From NCBI GenBank assembly GCA_008360955.1, contig LUCM01009133.1:71924-135923 (forward strand): a stretch of 64,000 nt of DNA, in the 5' to 3' direction. A program made the position numbers and the translations under genes. The notes beneath the pieces are model-generated. The model searched no databases and had not been told where the DNA came from. It saw nothing but the letters and a program-made list of their open reading frames with translations. Positions 13,677 through 25,702 of the stretch are shown piece after piece. Position 1 is the stretch's first letter. Every line of letters starts with the position of its first letter. The stretch comes from Fasciolopsis buskii. Lineage: Eukaryota; Platyhelminthes; Trematoda; Plagiorchiida; Fasciolidae.

Positions 13677-16600
13677 TGGGCCTCATCCACTCGAACAATA
13701 CTGGCCTATTGTTGGGGAATAACAGGTTTAATTTGTATGTTTTTGACTTAGTATCGTTTCATTTGTTAAAATCCAAGTTTGAAACATGTGACGATCCTTC
13801 AGATAAAATGAAGTGCTGTCGATCAGCTAGGTGAAGTAAGATTACAGTCCTAAAAAGTCAACAAGTTGATGTCCGCATCACCTGTTTTTTACCAATCAGT
13901 GAAGATTTTATTAGTACTTTACCACTGACTTCTCTGGTTTAGTAGTCAAAATGTGCAACTGACATAAAACAAGGAAAGCGACAACCGAACGAACATACAA
14001 ACAAAGATTCGAATGGGTGAAATATTGAAGTTCGTTTAAACAAACTATGCACTTTTCATTGTCGTGCAAATTAGAGGAATCTGCATAAAGGGGAGGGCGT
14101 GAATTTTAACAATTTTATTGCCAGTCTACTCTAAAAGATGCTGGGAAATACGTCACATTTTTGATTTAACTGTTCTGCAATCGAACTCGCATTCGACGGC
14201 ATGTATGCACTGATGAGTACGTACAAAAGCACTTCTTGACCGTCGCAATCGCATACGCAAAAGGAATACTAGAACATTTGAACAAACAACCGCGCGTTAA
14301 AGGCTGTTACTCGAGTGTATGTAAGTGATTATGTCCATTTAGTGCATTATCGTTATACTATTACGATCAGCACCCTCGTGTGGTGAATCGGAGAATTTTG
14401 TGGACATTTGGACAGACTGAGAACTTAGTTAATAGACACATGCTGTTTGCGTGTGCGTGTGCGTGTGTGTGAACGTTTGCACGGCTCCGACCGTCCACAC
14501 TCCCCAAGGTTCGAGACAAGGTTCAACCAAATTTGATGATGGTACAAAATTTCAACTTGGTGCAACCAAAATTGGCAAATAAGCGTAATTTTCCCCCGGG
14601 TTGGAACAAATTCCCCCGAATGGACGGGCAATGACGCCTCTTGAACTGTGCTGGCACATGACTGTTTGTTGCCCTTACACGAGACATTATTGCCCTAGTG
14701 GAGTTATTTTTAGCATGCTGGGTTTCAAACGTGATTCGAATAAGAGACAAAGTTTGCTTATCCGACAGATTTGGCTGAAAACAACGGAATTAAAAGTACA
14801 GGTTGATTGCAAGTGCTAATGAGGTCCCTTTCGACTTCAGTTAGCACATCTGCGAAAGCAATGCGTAGTTATTTCAATAAACCGAATTGCAATTTTTCCA
14901 CTTCTTTCCATCAACTAAATTGTTACCTACCCTAGAAGTCAAACATGTGTTGGTCTTCTAATTATTACTTTTTGCCAACGAAACAAAAAATAGCTAAAAT
15001 TTTAAGACAGGGGTCCAAGATGGTGAAAACATTTGTTGTATGAAATCAGTAGATTAATTCCTCGGAGATTCCTCCCGCTCGGATCATGGGGCTCGATGGA
15101 TTTGGGGAAGAAAAGACATTTTGTTTTTTCCTGCTCCTTGTATTCAAATAGATCAGCCAAAAGAAAGTACGATTCGTGCTTCTGCAATTGATAGAACTCA
15201 TTCACGGTATTTGAAGACATTTTCAAACTCCAGTAGCTATGTTGATTCGAATTCATCATGAAAATGGACAGACGGAGATGGTTCAATGATAACCAAATCA
15301 AGTAGAGTCGAGTCAAGACAATTAAATGCTTTATGCGCCCCGAAAGGCGGATATGCAGCTACCTTTAAACAAAAGATTCGTGTTTATTGAGTGTTGGGAG
15401 GCATTAGTTTGGCATGCTGGTCCAAATAACTACGTGAACTCCGTTCTGCGATTTGTGTTTCGGCCATTTGGGCTGTGAGCATGCAGCTCGACTGCGTTCT
15501 GTTTTTTGATCATAAAATACGTTGGTCAGGTAAAGGCTTTCGATCTAAAAGCTCTTTTCTTTGACACGCAGTCGAGCGTGCAGGTAACCAGAAACAGATG
15601 AATCATGCCAAGTCGTTCTGTTTGGCTATAATCGACAGTATCGTAAATGCCACTCATACAACCGGGAAACAATAGTTCCGAGGAACCGAAAAATTCGCGT
15701 TGGGCCAAAAAACGCCGTGTATATCGGCAACAGAAACAAGATTTATTGACCGATCAGTAGTACTGGTCTGCGGAATCCACGAAATCCACATATGAACGAA
15801 ATGCCTAAAGTGTCTAACGACCCACTGATTCATTCTCTACTTTGTCTTCTTTGGTTTGATGAGCAATCCTCTGAAGACTGATCTGGGAGACCCAACCCCG
15901 TAGTTTACCTTGCACTTGCGCCTACAAATAAAACAAAACGCAGGCTTATCAGCAATCTATCGAGAATTGAGGTCTTTTGGGGGAATATTTTCTCCCCAAG
16001 AAGTGTATATCTGCTAGATCAGATCACGTATCTGCGTTATATATTACGGATGGCTTCGAAACTTTATCACTGCTATTGACGAATGTCAGTTTGGAAAAAG
16101 CAAAACTCGTGTAAATGAGTGATTGTGCCAGTTTATAAGGATGGTCGGACACCATGCTAAGATAGTGACAGCGTAATGAGTTTGGTTTGCTTTGCATCCA
16201 ATCTGCTTGCCCATCATCCAGTTCCTCTAAAAAAATGCACACGTGCGAATCAAGTCAATCGTGTTGACCACACCTCTGTCCGATGGCTATCTCAGTACAG
16301 ACACAGTCTTTCCGTCAGCTTTTGTTCGCCATCACTCCTACTTTGATCGTGATAGCTGTCTCTTTTGGTAGTCCCAACTTTTATCACTATCGTCATAGAA
16401 GTGTGCGCCAGGGAAATGCGTTTAGCTTTCCTAGTGACTTTTAAAAACAGCCAAAGTCTGGTTTAACTTTCTGGTCGTTTTTGTCCGAATGTACCATAAG
16501 ATTTGATATTGTTTCGGGTTATCGCCTTTTATCCTTTCATTTCAACTTTATAATTGAAGTGGTTACGCAAACAATCCCAGCCCCAGATCAAAATAGCAAA

Positions 16601-18741
16601 AATGGCAATTAATCACCTAGTAAATTTTCTGACTTAGTTAATGTGATGGACACTGTCCTTTTAGTCTGAAGATCTAAGGAAACCGTTGGTACTTTTGAGC
16701 CACCCGAAAGATATTTAGACTGGATTGCGATGGAAGTGGCATAAAGTGCAAAACGTTTTTGTTGTAAGACCGGATTGGCTTCGACCTTAATCTTGCTGTT
16801 GTAGAGAAATTATGGAAAGCAGATAAATTCCGTTGTTTTGGACAGTTATACGGCATCAGCTGGTCTTAGAACAGGTTAAGTGACTTTGCTGAATTGAGGT
16901 TCACGGAATGTCGGCATCCGTGACATCAGCGGAACGGATGCTTTTCGATCGCTTTTGATCGTGCTACAGAGCTCACGGTGACTTCCATCGTGGATAGATA
17001 ACATCGGAATACTGGTGGCTGTCGAACACTGATGCCCGCACATTATACCAGGTGTCAATGGGTATAGTCGACGAGATGTGTGAAAAATACGCTGCAGACT
17101 AGTTGCACAACTCTCAGTTAACTGAGTTGCTGCTTATTATTCTGAAATCGAATTTATTTCTCAGAATTAGCAGAAGAAATTTTTGAAATCGGTCTCAGAC
17201 CGCGCTTTTATAATCACAGTAGGTTCACGACCAAGTTTCTCAATCCTTCCTATTGCAATCCCACTTTTGCCTATCATTAATAATATCTAGGTTATCTTCA
17301 AATGAAAACAGTTTATACATATCTTGTCAAACTAGGCAGGCAGTTCACACGATTATTTCTTCCACTAGGCCCTCAGAAATCATGAAAACTTCATTGACTA
17401 CACCCAGTGTCAACAGTTTCAGTGGAGAGCTTTACAAATCGCCATATTTTTTCTGACGCTTCGAAATACATTTACCGTCCTCGTGATAAGAAAATTTACT
17501 GCGACCTCTATCGTATTCTGGTGCTGGCCAGCAGTTGTGTGCGGTAATGATATGTTACATTATGCCATCATATATAAGTAATGGTAACAAGTCAGGTGTT
17601 ACGAACCTAGAATTCTTCGCAGTCTTCCATAAAATTTGGTCAATGCAGATGGCTCCTGCATGGGAATCCGTTGCTCCAGTACCGTCCAGCTTCCTCAGCG
17701 AGTTGCTTGAGATTCTTACTTTTGCATGGCTCTCAATACTTTTTATCTGAAATTCTTTTGGAACGTCTGCTGCCCGCATCGCTTTAAAGACAACATGAAA
17801 GCTGCTGCCTAGATACACACTCATCAAAGGACAACTTTACCAGCGGACAAATTTATACCGTTTGGGTCTTCCCATCTGTGCAACACGCCTCAAAGGGAAG
17901 ACGTATGAATAAAATTGTCTTAGGAAATGGACTAGATGGTCACAGGTCACATTAATATCCGGAAAGCTTGACCTCAGCTTGGCCAACCGGAAACGTAAAA
18001 TCATACCAACGTGTGCAGTTTCCTCTTTATTTCGGCATTGGTTTACAAAAAGTCAAATTAGCAGAATTAAATCTCTATGAAACAAGTCTTCATTTATCAG
18101 ACACTAAGCTGCAAAGTGTTCTAATCACTGAGTTCCTGACAAATATAGAAAACCGTTTCTACCCGTACCTCATAAAGTATAACACTTTTACTGAAAGAAT
18201 CCGAATGAAGCCATAGCTCAGATCAACTTCAGTTACCTTTCACCTGGACTTACATGAACCGAAAACCACAATCCCGTTGTTGGCTTCTATCTAAAAATCG
18301 TTAGCGTTTCTATAAGTGCTGCTCTTGCTGTTTGCCAAAGCAAGGGCACGATAAATGCCTGCTAAGTTGAACAGGAAACACGAGCAGGTCAATGGCCCAA
18401 AGCCTATGGTAAATGGCTTGGAGAAGAACTGGAATTCAACCATAGATTCAGTATCTCTTCATTCTGCATACTGTCCAAGTGCTAGTTTTTCTAGTTGTGT
18501 TCTTTCATCCTTCTGCTGGATCCTGTCCTTGGTGAATGGTTCCAACAGAGGCCACTTTTGCGTAACATTTGGAATAACGGATTAATAGGTCACGTAAATA
18601 AACGTATTCAAAATAATGGGAAACTTATTCTAGCTGGCCGGGACAGCTGAGCAGTCTAACTGTAGACGTTGGGCACCATACGTTCTTTTGACAACCGAAT
18701 GAACTTCTCCCCATTACTCGAGTCATATTTCCTACCAGAAA
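13677..18741. other. Non-coding stretch, no gene recognised
   Basis: I see no gene. Open frames are short, overlap on opposite strands and match nothing I know. The stretch holds a GT-rich microsatellite near 14.45 kb. The sequence at about 16531-16560 has a weak likeness to the inverted SINE tail (runs resembling aaaggataaaa on the minus strand), too short to call. Confidence 0.55.
14449..14471. repeat. (GT)n/(GC-GT) microsatellite
   Basis: An alternating purine-pyrimidine run of gtgt and gcgt units. Alternating tracts of this kind can adopt Z-DNA. The minus-strand open frame crossing it reads as a repeated Thr-Arg string and is an artefact of the repeat. Confidence 0.8.
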
Positions 18742-18895
18742 TATAAGCACGAATAAGAAAACGCACTGATTAAGCAGTAGAATAAGGGAATACACATTAA
18801 AATTAAGTGGTTTTAAACAATGAGCAGCAACTAACTGGATTGAAACTTCACACCTGTCTTTAATAACACTCAGGCTCGCCAAAAAACATGGTAAA
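18742..18895. repeat. Diverged duplication, copy A
   Basis: This segment aligns with 19444-19597 in the same orientation. The best-conserved part runs from the gaatacacatta block near 18788 to the aggctcgcca block ending near 18880. By eye about three quarters of positions match, with small indels. On the minus strand a consensus-like splice donor (gtaagtgc) lies at about 18933-18940, just before the shared block, and a similar one precedes copy B. The shared block may therefore be old duplicated intron or repeat sequence. Confidence 0.6.
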
Positions 18896-19443
18896 AGAAA
18901 CCGAAGCGGAAAGCGAACCAGATCGAAAATGCGCACTTACCCAAAATAATGGAACACGTGTCCTTACTAGCCGCAGTAGTCAGAGTATCTACGTGTAGAA
19001 AGTTGGCACGGGCCATTGATATGAGAACCAGATGAATCCAGGGCAGTGTGCTGCTCTAAACCTACGTTGTCCGGATCCATGCCGTCAAGCATCCAGTCTT
19101 TTCACCAGCCAGAAAGGCGTTTTGCATCCCGCTGTTATTAGTCTTCTATTCGACTAACTTAAATCCAGCAGGTAGCACCAAAAAAGCAGTCAGTTTACCA
19201 ACCAAAAGATTAGACTTTTATATCTCCTAAAGATATACAGTCGCTGGTATTTGGAAGAAATAAAACCTTGTTGACGTCATATACCTCCAAGTGGACCACA
19301 CACATCAAGAAACTTGAAATTATGGGTCCACTTAATCCTAATCGGTATTTCAATAACGACGCTATTGTGGCACCCAGGTAGTTAACTACCTGTATGTGAT
19401 CCTAACCAAATACGTTTCTCTGTTTCCTTCTCGTATGCCTCGA
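18896..19443. other. Spacer between the two duplicated blocks
   Basis: This is a somewhat GC-richer spacer. A short segment near 19070-19100 is vaguely reminiscent of the B-box region of the SINE-like copies, but it lacks a proper box and is not called. No gene is visible. Confidence 0.4.
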
Positions 19444-19597
19444 ATCACGAATAAAGACATTCACTGAAAAGCACTGGAATACAGGAATATACATTAAACT
19501 GAATTGGTTTTAATGCAGCAACCTGCAATTAACAGGGTTCAAAATACACACCTGACTTCAATAAAACTGAGGCTAGCCACGAAGCATGATGAATAAG
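19444..19597. repeat. Diverged duplication, copy B
   Basis: This is the counterpart of 18742-18895 and lies about 700 bp downstream in the same orientation. Shared landmarks include cacgaataa at the left, ttggttttaa-like sequence in the middle, then cacacctg and aataa, and actgaggctagcca at the right. On the minus strand copy A reads open across the block while this copy has stops in the matching frame, so no conserved coding function is indicated. Confidence 0.6.
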
Positions 19598-22500
19598 CAT
19601 GGATGAGAGGTGAAATGAAACTAATCGCAAAGGCTTCAGAAAAATCCGTAGAGTCAATGAAACCGAAATCATCAGATGATGCTAATTAAGGTTGAATAAC
19701 TCCACAGTCGAACTAATCCAATTTTTGCCGAACGAATTCTCAGTGCACTTACAACGCAAATCTTTCCGTTGCAGAGAATTTGCCTTATCCTGCGGATTCA
19801 ACAACTTTTTGCAGTTTCACAGGATTAGAAGAAATTCACTTTCATTCGGCCGATAAAATGCCAAACTAAAGGTCATACTTTGCCACGCTGCCACTCATTC
19901 ATTTTATTATGAAGTAGCTGCATGGCTTACTCGGCTCATGTTTTGCGAATTTTGGATGTGTTGTGTGAAATGCTTTCTTGCTTTTCAACTGCAGTTGGTT
20001 TTATACGATTACTTAATCAAGGAAGCATCATTTTTATCAAACGAGCAAATCTATGAAGTTCTTTTACTTGTCGAGACCAATGTTCTCCTGCAAATGTCAT
20101 CTCTTTTTTTATTACACGTTTTCGCTTCTTTCGGCTAGTCATTTGGCGTGTCACCCTAACCTTTGAGCCTATTCAGTCGTTTGTTTTAAAATTTCGGATA
20201 TTATGACGAGTTTCAGGCGAAGCAACGCATGAGTAAACAATTCAGTAAACTATTTTATCCAGCAACTGAGATAAGAATCAGATCTTTGAATGCCGGACAC
20301 CGAATATTTTTTAATCTAGTTAATCCACACTACACGTCAGTAGCATGCGATGTTCACTGAAGGGAAGGAGGAAGTATCTTTCGCCGGGCGGTTTAAATTA
20401 TGGCAGTCTAAATCTTCCCTAATGGCTGGTACAATAGCACTGTCTGATGCTTCCACCTATCCCGTTCCCCTTTCGTCATTTTTGTCCTCGACCCACAACT
20501 TTCATTGACCCGTTAGTCCTTCAGCTTCACAACTGTAACGTTTTCCCTCAAGCGTTTTCACACCATTTTTCTAGTGTCCAAAGCCTAAAGTCACGTGTTA
20601 TAAATAAGCACGTGTCTTTCTTAGTACTCTTAACTATCCTGTTTATTATGCTTCACATTAATGCGTGTACACATTAAATGCCTCCTCGTAGTTTGTTAAC
20701 GTAGACATAAATCCGCATATGCATTTAAAACCCTTGTACTTTATGCGTTCCTTTTTACCTGGAATTCTCTCTGCATCCGACTTTGTACGACGGTCCCTCC
20801 TAATACCTAAACGGAAACGGTCTGTGTTCTTCGTACAAGCACTGGCATTGCTATTCGGTTGTTACATGCATAGATCCATGCATACGATTAGGCAGGAAAA
20901 CTCTAAACCCGCTAGGCAGCAAACAATTAGTACTTAACGTAACTGTTTTCCTTCTTGCAGGTTTTCCAACAGCATCAGCAACTTATTTAACAGTTTCCTC
21001 CTGTCGTTTGCGCGGGGTTAAGTTGACGGTGCTCCTCGTAGCGGCAAATCGGAAACAGTTTACACTCGTGAAGAGTCCGGTCAGTTGATATTAGATTTCA
21101 TCAACATTTAGATATTCATTCTTCCGTATCGGTACCAATGAATGGTTACTTTTTCCTTTGTTACAATAGAAGCACTTGCTAGTTTGGATTCCGTCAAAAA
21201 ACCTTAAGAACTTCACCTAATAACTTCAATCGTGTAAAGAAATACCAGAGGTTATCGCACTAAGCAATAATACATCAACGACAATTCAAAGTTAAGCATA
21301 ATTCTGAGGTGTTTGCATTTCTTCGCTGTATTTGCCGGCATGATAAGGACAAATCTTAAAATCAAGAGGCCGTCAATTCCTAGTCTAGTATCCTTCACCC
21401 AAATAAGGGATTCAGCTTTCAAATAGTGTTCTGCGTTATTGTTGCTCGTTATAACTTTACATAAATGATGCAGTCTGTTCTTAATCATGGGCTGAGTGAT
21501 CATCATTTATAGTGTCACTATCAGGCTTCGAAATATTCCGCTTTTCTTTTCCCGTGGTGTCACTTTGTAGTTCACGAAACTCAAGGATCTCTCATTTGGT
21601 ACGCAGCCCTCTTTCCAGACTGGGAATGCTACTACACCAAATTTCGGGACCACCTTTGACTACCGATTGGATTGTTTCTCACTGATCTATCTCCCTTCTC
21701 AATGCACTAATGATTCCATTCTATCTGATTGAAATTAACATGAGGGCGGCAAAATGCAACACAAATACAATAGAATTTAATCTCAAATATATACTAGTAA
21801 TGATGTCATTCCAAACAAAGGCCCGTTTCCGGTCACGTGTCCTCTCCAGCTAGTAAAATGGCTAGCCTCGTAAGCGTTATCAAAAATTCACTCGATGCTT
21901 GAACTTTTCAGTATGAAAAAACGATTACAAGAAGCGTGCATCACAGGTAATGCTTTGCATCAATTTAAGGAAAGGTGGTCTGGTTTGGTTTGGCTTTCGC
22001 TTCGACTCATCCAATATGATTCTCTGGATCCGAACCACATTGTGTCATGCGATAGTAATTACCTCGAACCAATTTCGGATACTGTGCACATTGAGCTCCT
22101 AACTATAACATTCTAACAAGCTTGGACGTATGCATAATTTCATGTTTTTTAATTATGATATTATAAGATCAAATATTTTGTCCGAAAGTCGACCAGATGC
22201 TTAAGTTTGCTCGACACAATTTGGACCATATAATACTCGTCATGCAAGCAAACCTCCGGTTTTTAGGTCACAGTTTGGGGCAGAAGTCGAAAAAATAGGC
22301 GGATCCTGCATCCTGTCCGATTTGATTCCACTCTGCCAGATCGTGTTTTATTCAATTAATCCAGGGAGTTTTTGGTCTCTATTCGTTGGCCGTTTGCCAA
22401 AGTGAACTTTAGGTAGCTTTGCTCGAAAGACTGTTTGCTATGGAGTACTGCCACCCCCATCCGTCTATCGCTCAATTGAGCGTCTGCGAGATCCCGTTGT

Positions 22501-25500
22501 CTGACATTTGCATAGATGCACTGTGATTACGCTGTTGGGAAATAACTTTCCACGCATATTCATCTGTGGTCAGTGTAAATTCTTGTCCGATTGTTAGGAC
22601 CGTGCAGACAATTGCAAGGAGGAAAACAGTGTGTGGCTAGTTACACACAGAGCCAGGGAGCAGCGTGATCCCCGCAGTGATCTGTATTCGATGAAAGATG
22701 GGGGAACACACGCAGTACGTTGTGGCTTTTGATCCCAATCAGCTCTCCCATGTTCGATAACACACTTTGGTTTGGCACATCTAAGATTATTTTGCAGCGG
22801 AATTCTAGGCAAAAACTTGGCAACTGGTTTCTTACAAACTATCAAACATTCCGCAAATTTTCCCCACAATGCATAGAATAAAATTTTCGCTTACCCTCGA
22901 GAAAACATTTACCGGTTTTTCTTCAAATTTATACTGTGTTGATTTCAAATATTAGCTCGCGTATGAAGAGGTAGACCACGTGAGCTTATCAAACCAGCCT
23001 CGATAAGTGAACAGACACAATCAGAAACGGTTTCGAATGAGACGAGAAACAGCTAAATTGCTGAGATTTCCAAATGCACTAATGTGCTTCGGATTGCGAT
23101 GAATGGGTTTTGACGTCATCTGATCAGTGTGCAATTGTCTGTCAATTGAAAACTTTTTACAACCAGATCGACTGATTTTCTTATAACAAGTAGGTTAGAT
23201 ATTTCATTCGCCAGTAAACAATCTCATTTTCCTACCGCATCGCAAAAATCTCAATAGTTTGTGAATGCACAGCTGTCAATAAAAGCGGCACAATTATTGA
23301 TTAGAATAAAATTTGGCTCTAATGGCACGAAATTTCGGTTCCTAGGTGACAATAGTTTCGAGCAAAAAACTTGCAAATGTCGTTTTTGGAACATATCTAT
23401 GATTAGAAATAATAAATCTGTTCTGACAACTGCAACCAGGTCCAAGTGTCCTGTAAACTGCTAATGTCAACATTGCCTTCACTGTCACTGATCAGACGCA
23501 CGAAATTAACCCGAACCTTTGCATATTTCTCCCGATTTCAAGTCGAAGGACCCCAAAATAGTGTTCTTATCTAATCTGGTTTTACATCTATCGAGTTACA
23601 CTGTTTTTTATAACAATATAGATAATCATGTCTTTTGCGTTTTCGAGTCCGCTGGTGGAACTAATTATTTCGTTGCAAATGAATAAGAGACTGGAGGTGA
23701 AAGAAGTGTTTTCCCTGACATAATTCACTATTTCCATAAATTATTTCTTGGTTTTCAAATTGTGTTGGCAAGACGAAGTTGCTTTCTTCAAGAACGGCAG
23801 TGCAAGTTGCGGGTATTCTTTTGCAATTATATTGGATGTAGTTAGCCCACCGAAGAATAACATCCTCACGTTTTCTTGCCAGTTCAAAGGAGGATGTTCA
23901 ATTTTAGGATCCAGGCCTAAACTGTTTATCAACTGTTTATGCGTTTTCGCTCGAAGAACAAACAAATGACGGTCAGTTCAGTCAGCCCCCCCAAGTCACC
24001 AAAGCGAGTGCTCAAGAATATGCAAACAAATGACAAACATTTGACTGTTTATTCACGGACTCGAAATTCCACTTGCTGATGAATATCATTGGAAGATCTT
24101 TTCGTGGTTTAGCCCGAACTTTTTCTATTACTTGTTTTATACTTGGCAGAATATCAAGTTATCTTCATCCGGCCCTCTAAAATGATGTGCGTTAATGCTA
24201 CACGCCCTAATATTTTTAAGCGGATGAGAAAGAATTTCCCATTTTACTATTCCACAAATTACCATGAAATGCAAAAGACATTTCGTCCATGAACTTGGTA
24301 GTAAACACAAGCTCAGTAATAATATCAAACACAGTTGCAGATTGGACAAAATGTCGAATAATTTTCCGAAATTAACCCAAAATGTCATCTTGGGAAGGAG
24401 GTTGCAAATCTGATAAATATATGCGCGATAAGAAGAAACAAATGAGATTCGTAGTTTGGACAAATGATAATCCAACGCATTCCTCACCACATGAGAAACA
24501 ACGACAGCGAGAGCATGGAATTCGACTGAAATCGGACCAGTCACTGGAAGGACATCAATGATAGCAATCTGACTGCTAAGTTGGGAGCAGACTTGATGGG
24601 GTGTTAAATTCCTTTCAATCACTTGCAACTTATACCTTCCAACAAATTGCGATACTACGGTTGCTGACCTTTTCTAATATATGAAAAAAATAAATATTTC
24701 TGCTACTGGCCCGTAGGAAAGGAAAGTGTTATTGTGCTGCATTCTTTCCCCGTCTGATTTGGAACGTCCTGTGGCTGCCTTGCTCGTGTTGTCGGATAGC
24801 AGTCTGCATTCCTGGAGATTTTGTGGGTGCATTTCTTTGCCATTTTGAAAGCTTATCATATGCATGTGTATAGTTTGCGTTGCTTCACTTTCAGATGAAA
24901 ATGACGGTAGTCTATGCGACAAACCAAGACGTTTCACGAAGAAGATCACACGGGACGAATATCTGGCGTTTGGGGCCTCGAAAATTCTCACTTGTCACAT
25001 TTGCAAAACCAGAAAGATTTAACCGTTTCTATTTAGCACGAATACAATTGCATATTAGATTGTAATGTAACCGATAATGTTTGACATTCACACGACTATG
25101 ACGATGATTTGCCTTCAACAGTTTTGCATTTTGGCCTCAAAATCTGTGATTTCGGGGCATATGCAAACCGGGTCGAACTGGACACCAAGTTGTCGGCCAG
25201 GACAGCTTTGCCATAAAGGCGTCCGAAGAAACAGTGAGGACAAACGGAAAGGTGGCTATCAGTATACCGTTTACTCCGAGTTAACAGAAAACAAGTTTCA
25301 GTAATGGTTGTAGATTCAAGCAGAATAATGGCCAGAGATCACTGGAAACCAGAATGGTGGTTAAACGTCAGTGTCAGAACCAAAGTTAATCGTGTGGTCG
25401 AATAAAATCCGTGTCAAGTAAAACCTCAACTACATATATGAATTAGGACTTAGATGGCTAGAATGCCCCATCGACGCTTCTACATTGCAGTCTGTTTGTT

Positions 25501-25545
25501 TTTCATGAGAACATTTCTACTATGAATGACACCAGTGATGATAGA
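19598..25545. other. Non-coding stretch, no gene recognised
   Basis: No gene can be supported. The longest open frame of the whole window lies here at 24137-24628 on the minus strand and is described separately. A slightly GC-richer island at about 22.59-22.80 kb has overlapping open frames but no recognisable domain. Confidence 0.5.
24137..24628 (-). other. Long unassigned open frame, possibly chance
   Basis: This frame of 163 codons begins at a TTG. It has a Leu/Ile/Cys-rich stretch at residues of roughly 90-125 that could pass for one or two membrane segments. There is no family resemblance, no ATG near the start, no convincing splice boundary and no supporting neighbour. With many frames in 64 kb of AT-rich DNA, one frame of this length is not surprising. 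I record it only because it is the longest. Confidence 0.12.
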
Positions 25546-25702
25546 AATTAGCTTTTACTTCCTTTATTAGTATACAGCAAGCAGGAAGAAATTCTGGGCA
25601 AGGGAGACGGCTGAATGACGAAAGTACCCGTCCGTGATTGGATACGATCGCATCGGGCATCCCACCCGAAAATGCCGCCTTATCCATTTGACCACTGTCG
25701 GC
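25546..25702 (-). mobile_element. SINE-like element, copy 2
   Basis: The tail at 25554-25569 is identical over 16 bases to the reverse complement of 13646-13661. The body shares the order tail, AGG-rich block, degraded B box (ggatacgatcg at 25640-25650) and A-box-side block (near 25670-25700, ending ttatccatttgaccactgtcgg) with the 36 kb copy, where the equivalent is ttatccatctggccttcgccgg. The B box is mutated, so this copy is probably transcriptionally dead. The family link rests on alignment by eye. Confidence 0.6.

Noticed and set aside
14425..14631. Minus-strand frame with a Thr-Arg string
   Set aside because: The string comes from the GT/GC microsatellite at 14449-14471.
22594..22869. 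91-codon minus-strand Cys-rich frame in a GC-richer patch
   Set aside because: Cys spacing fits no zinc-binding or secreted-peptide pattern, and a second frame is open over the same bases.
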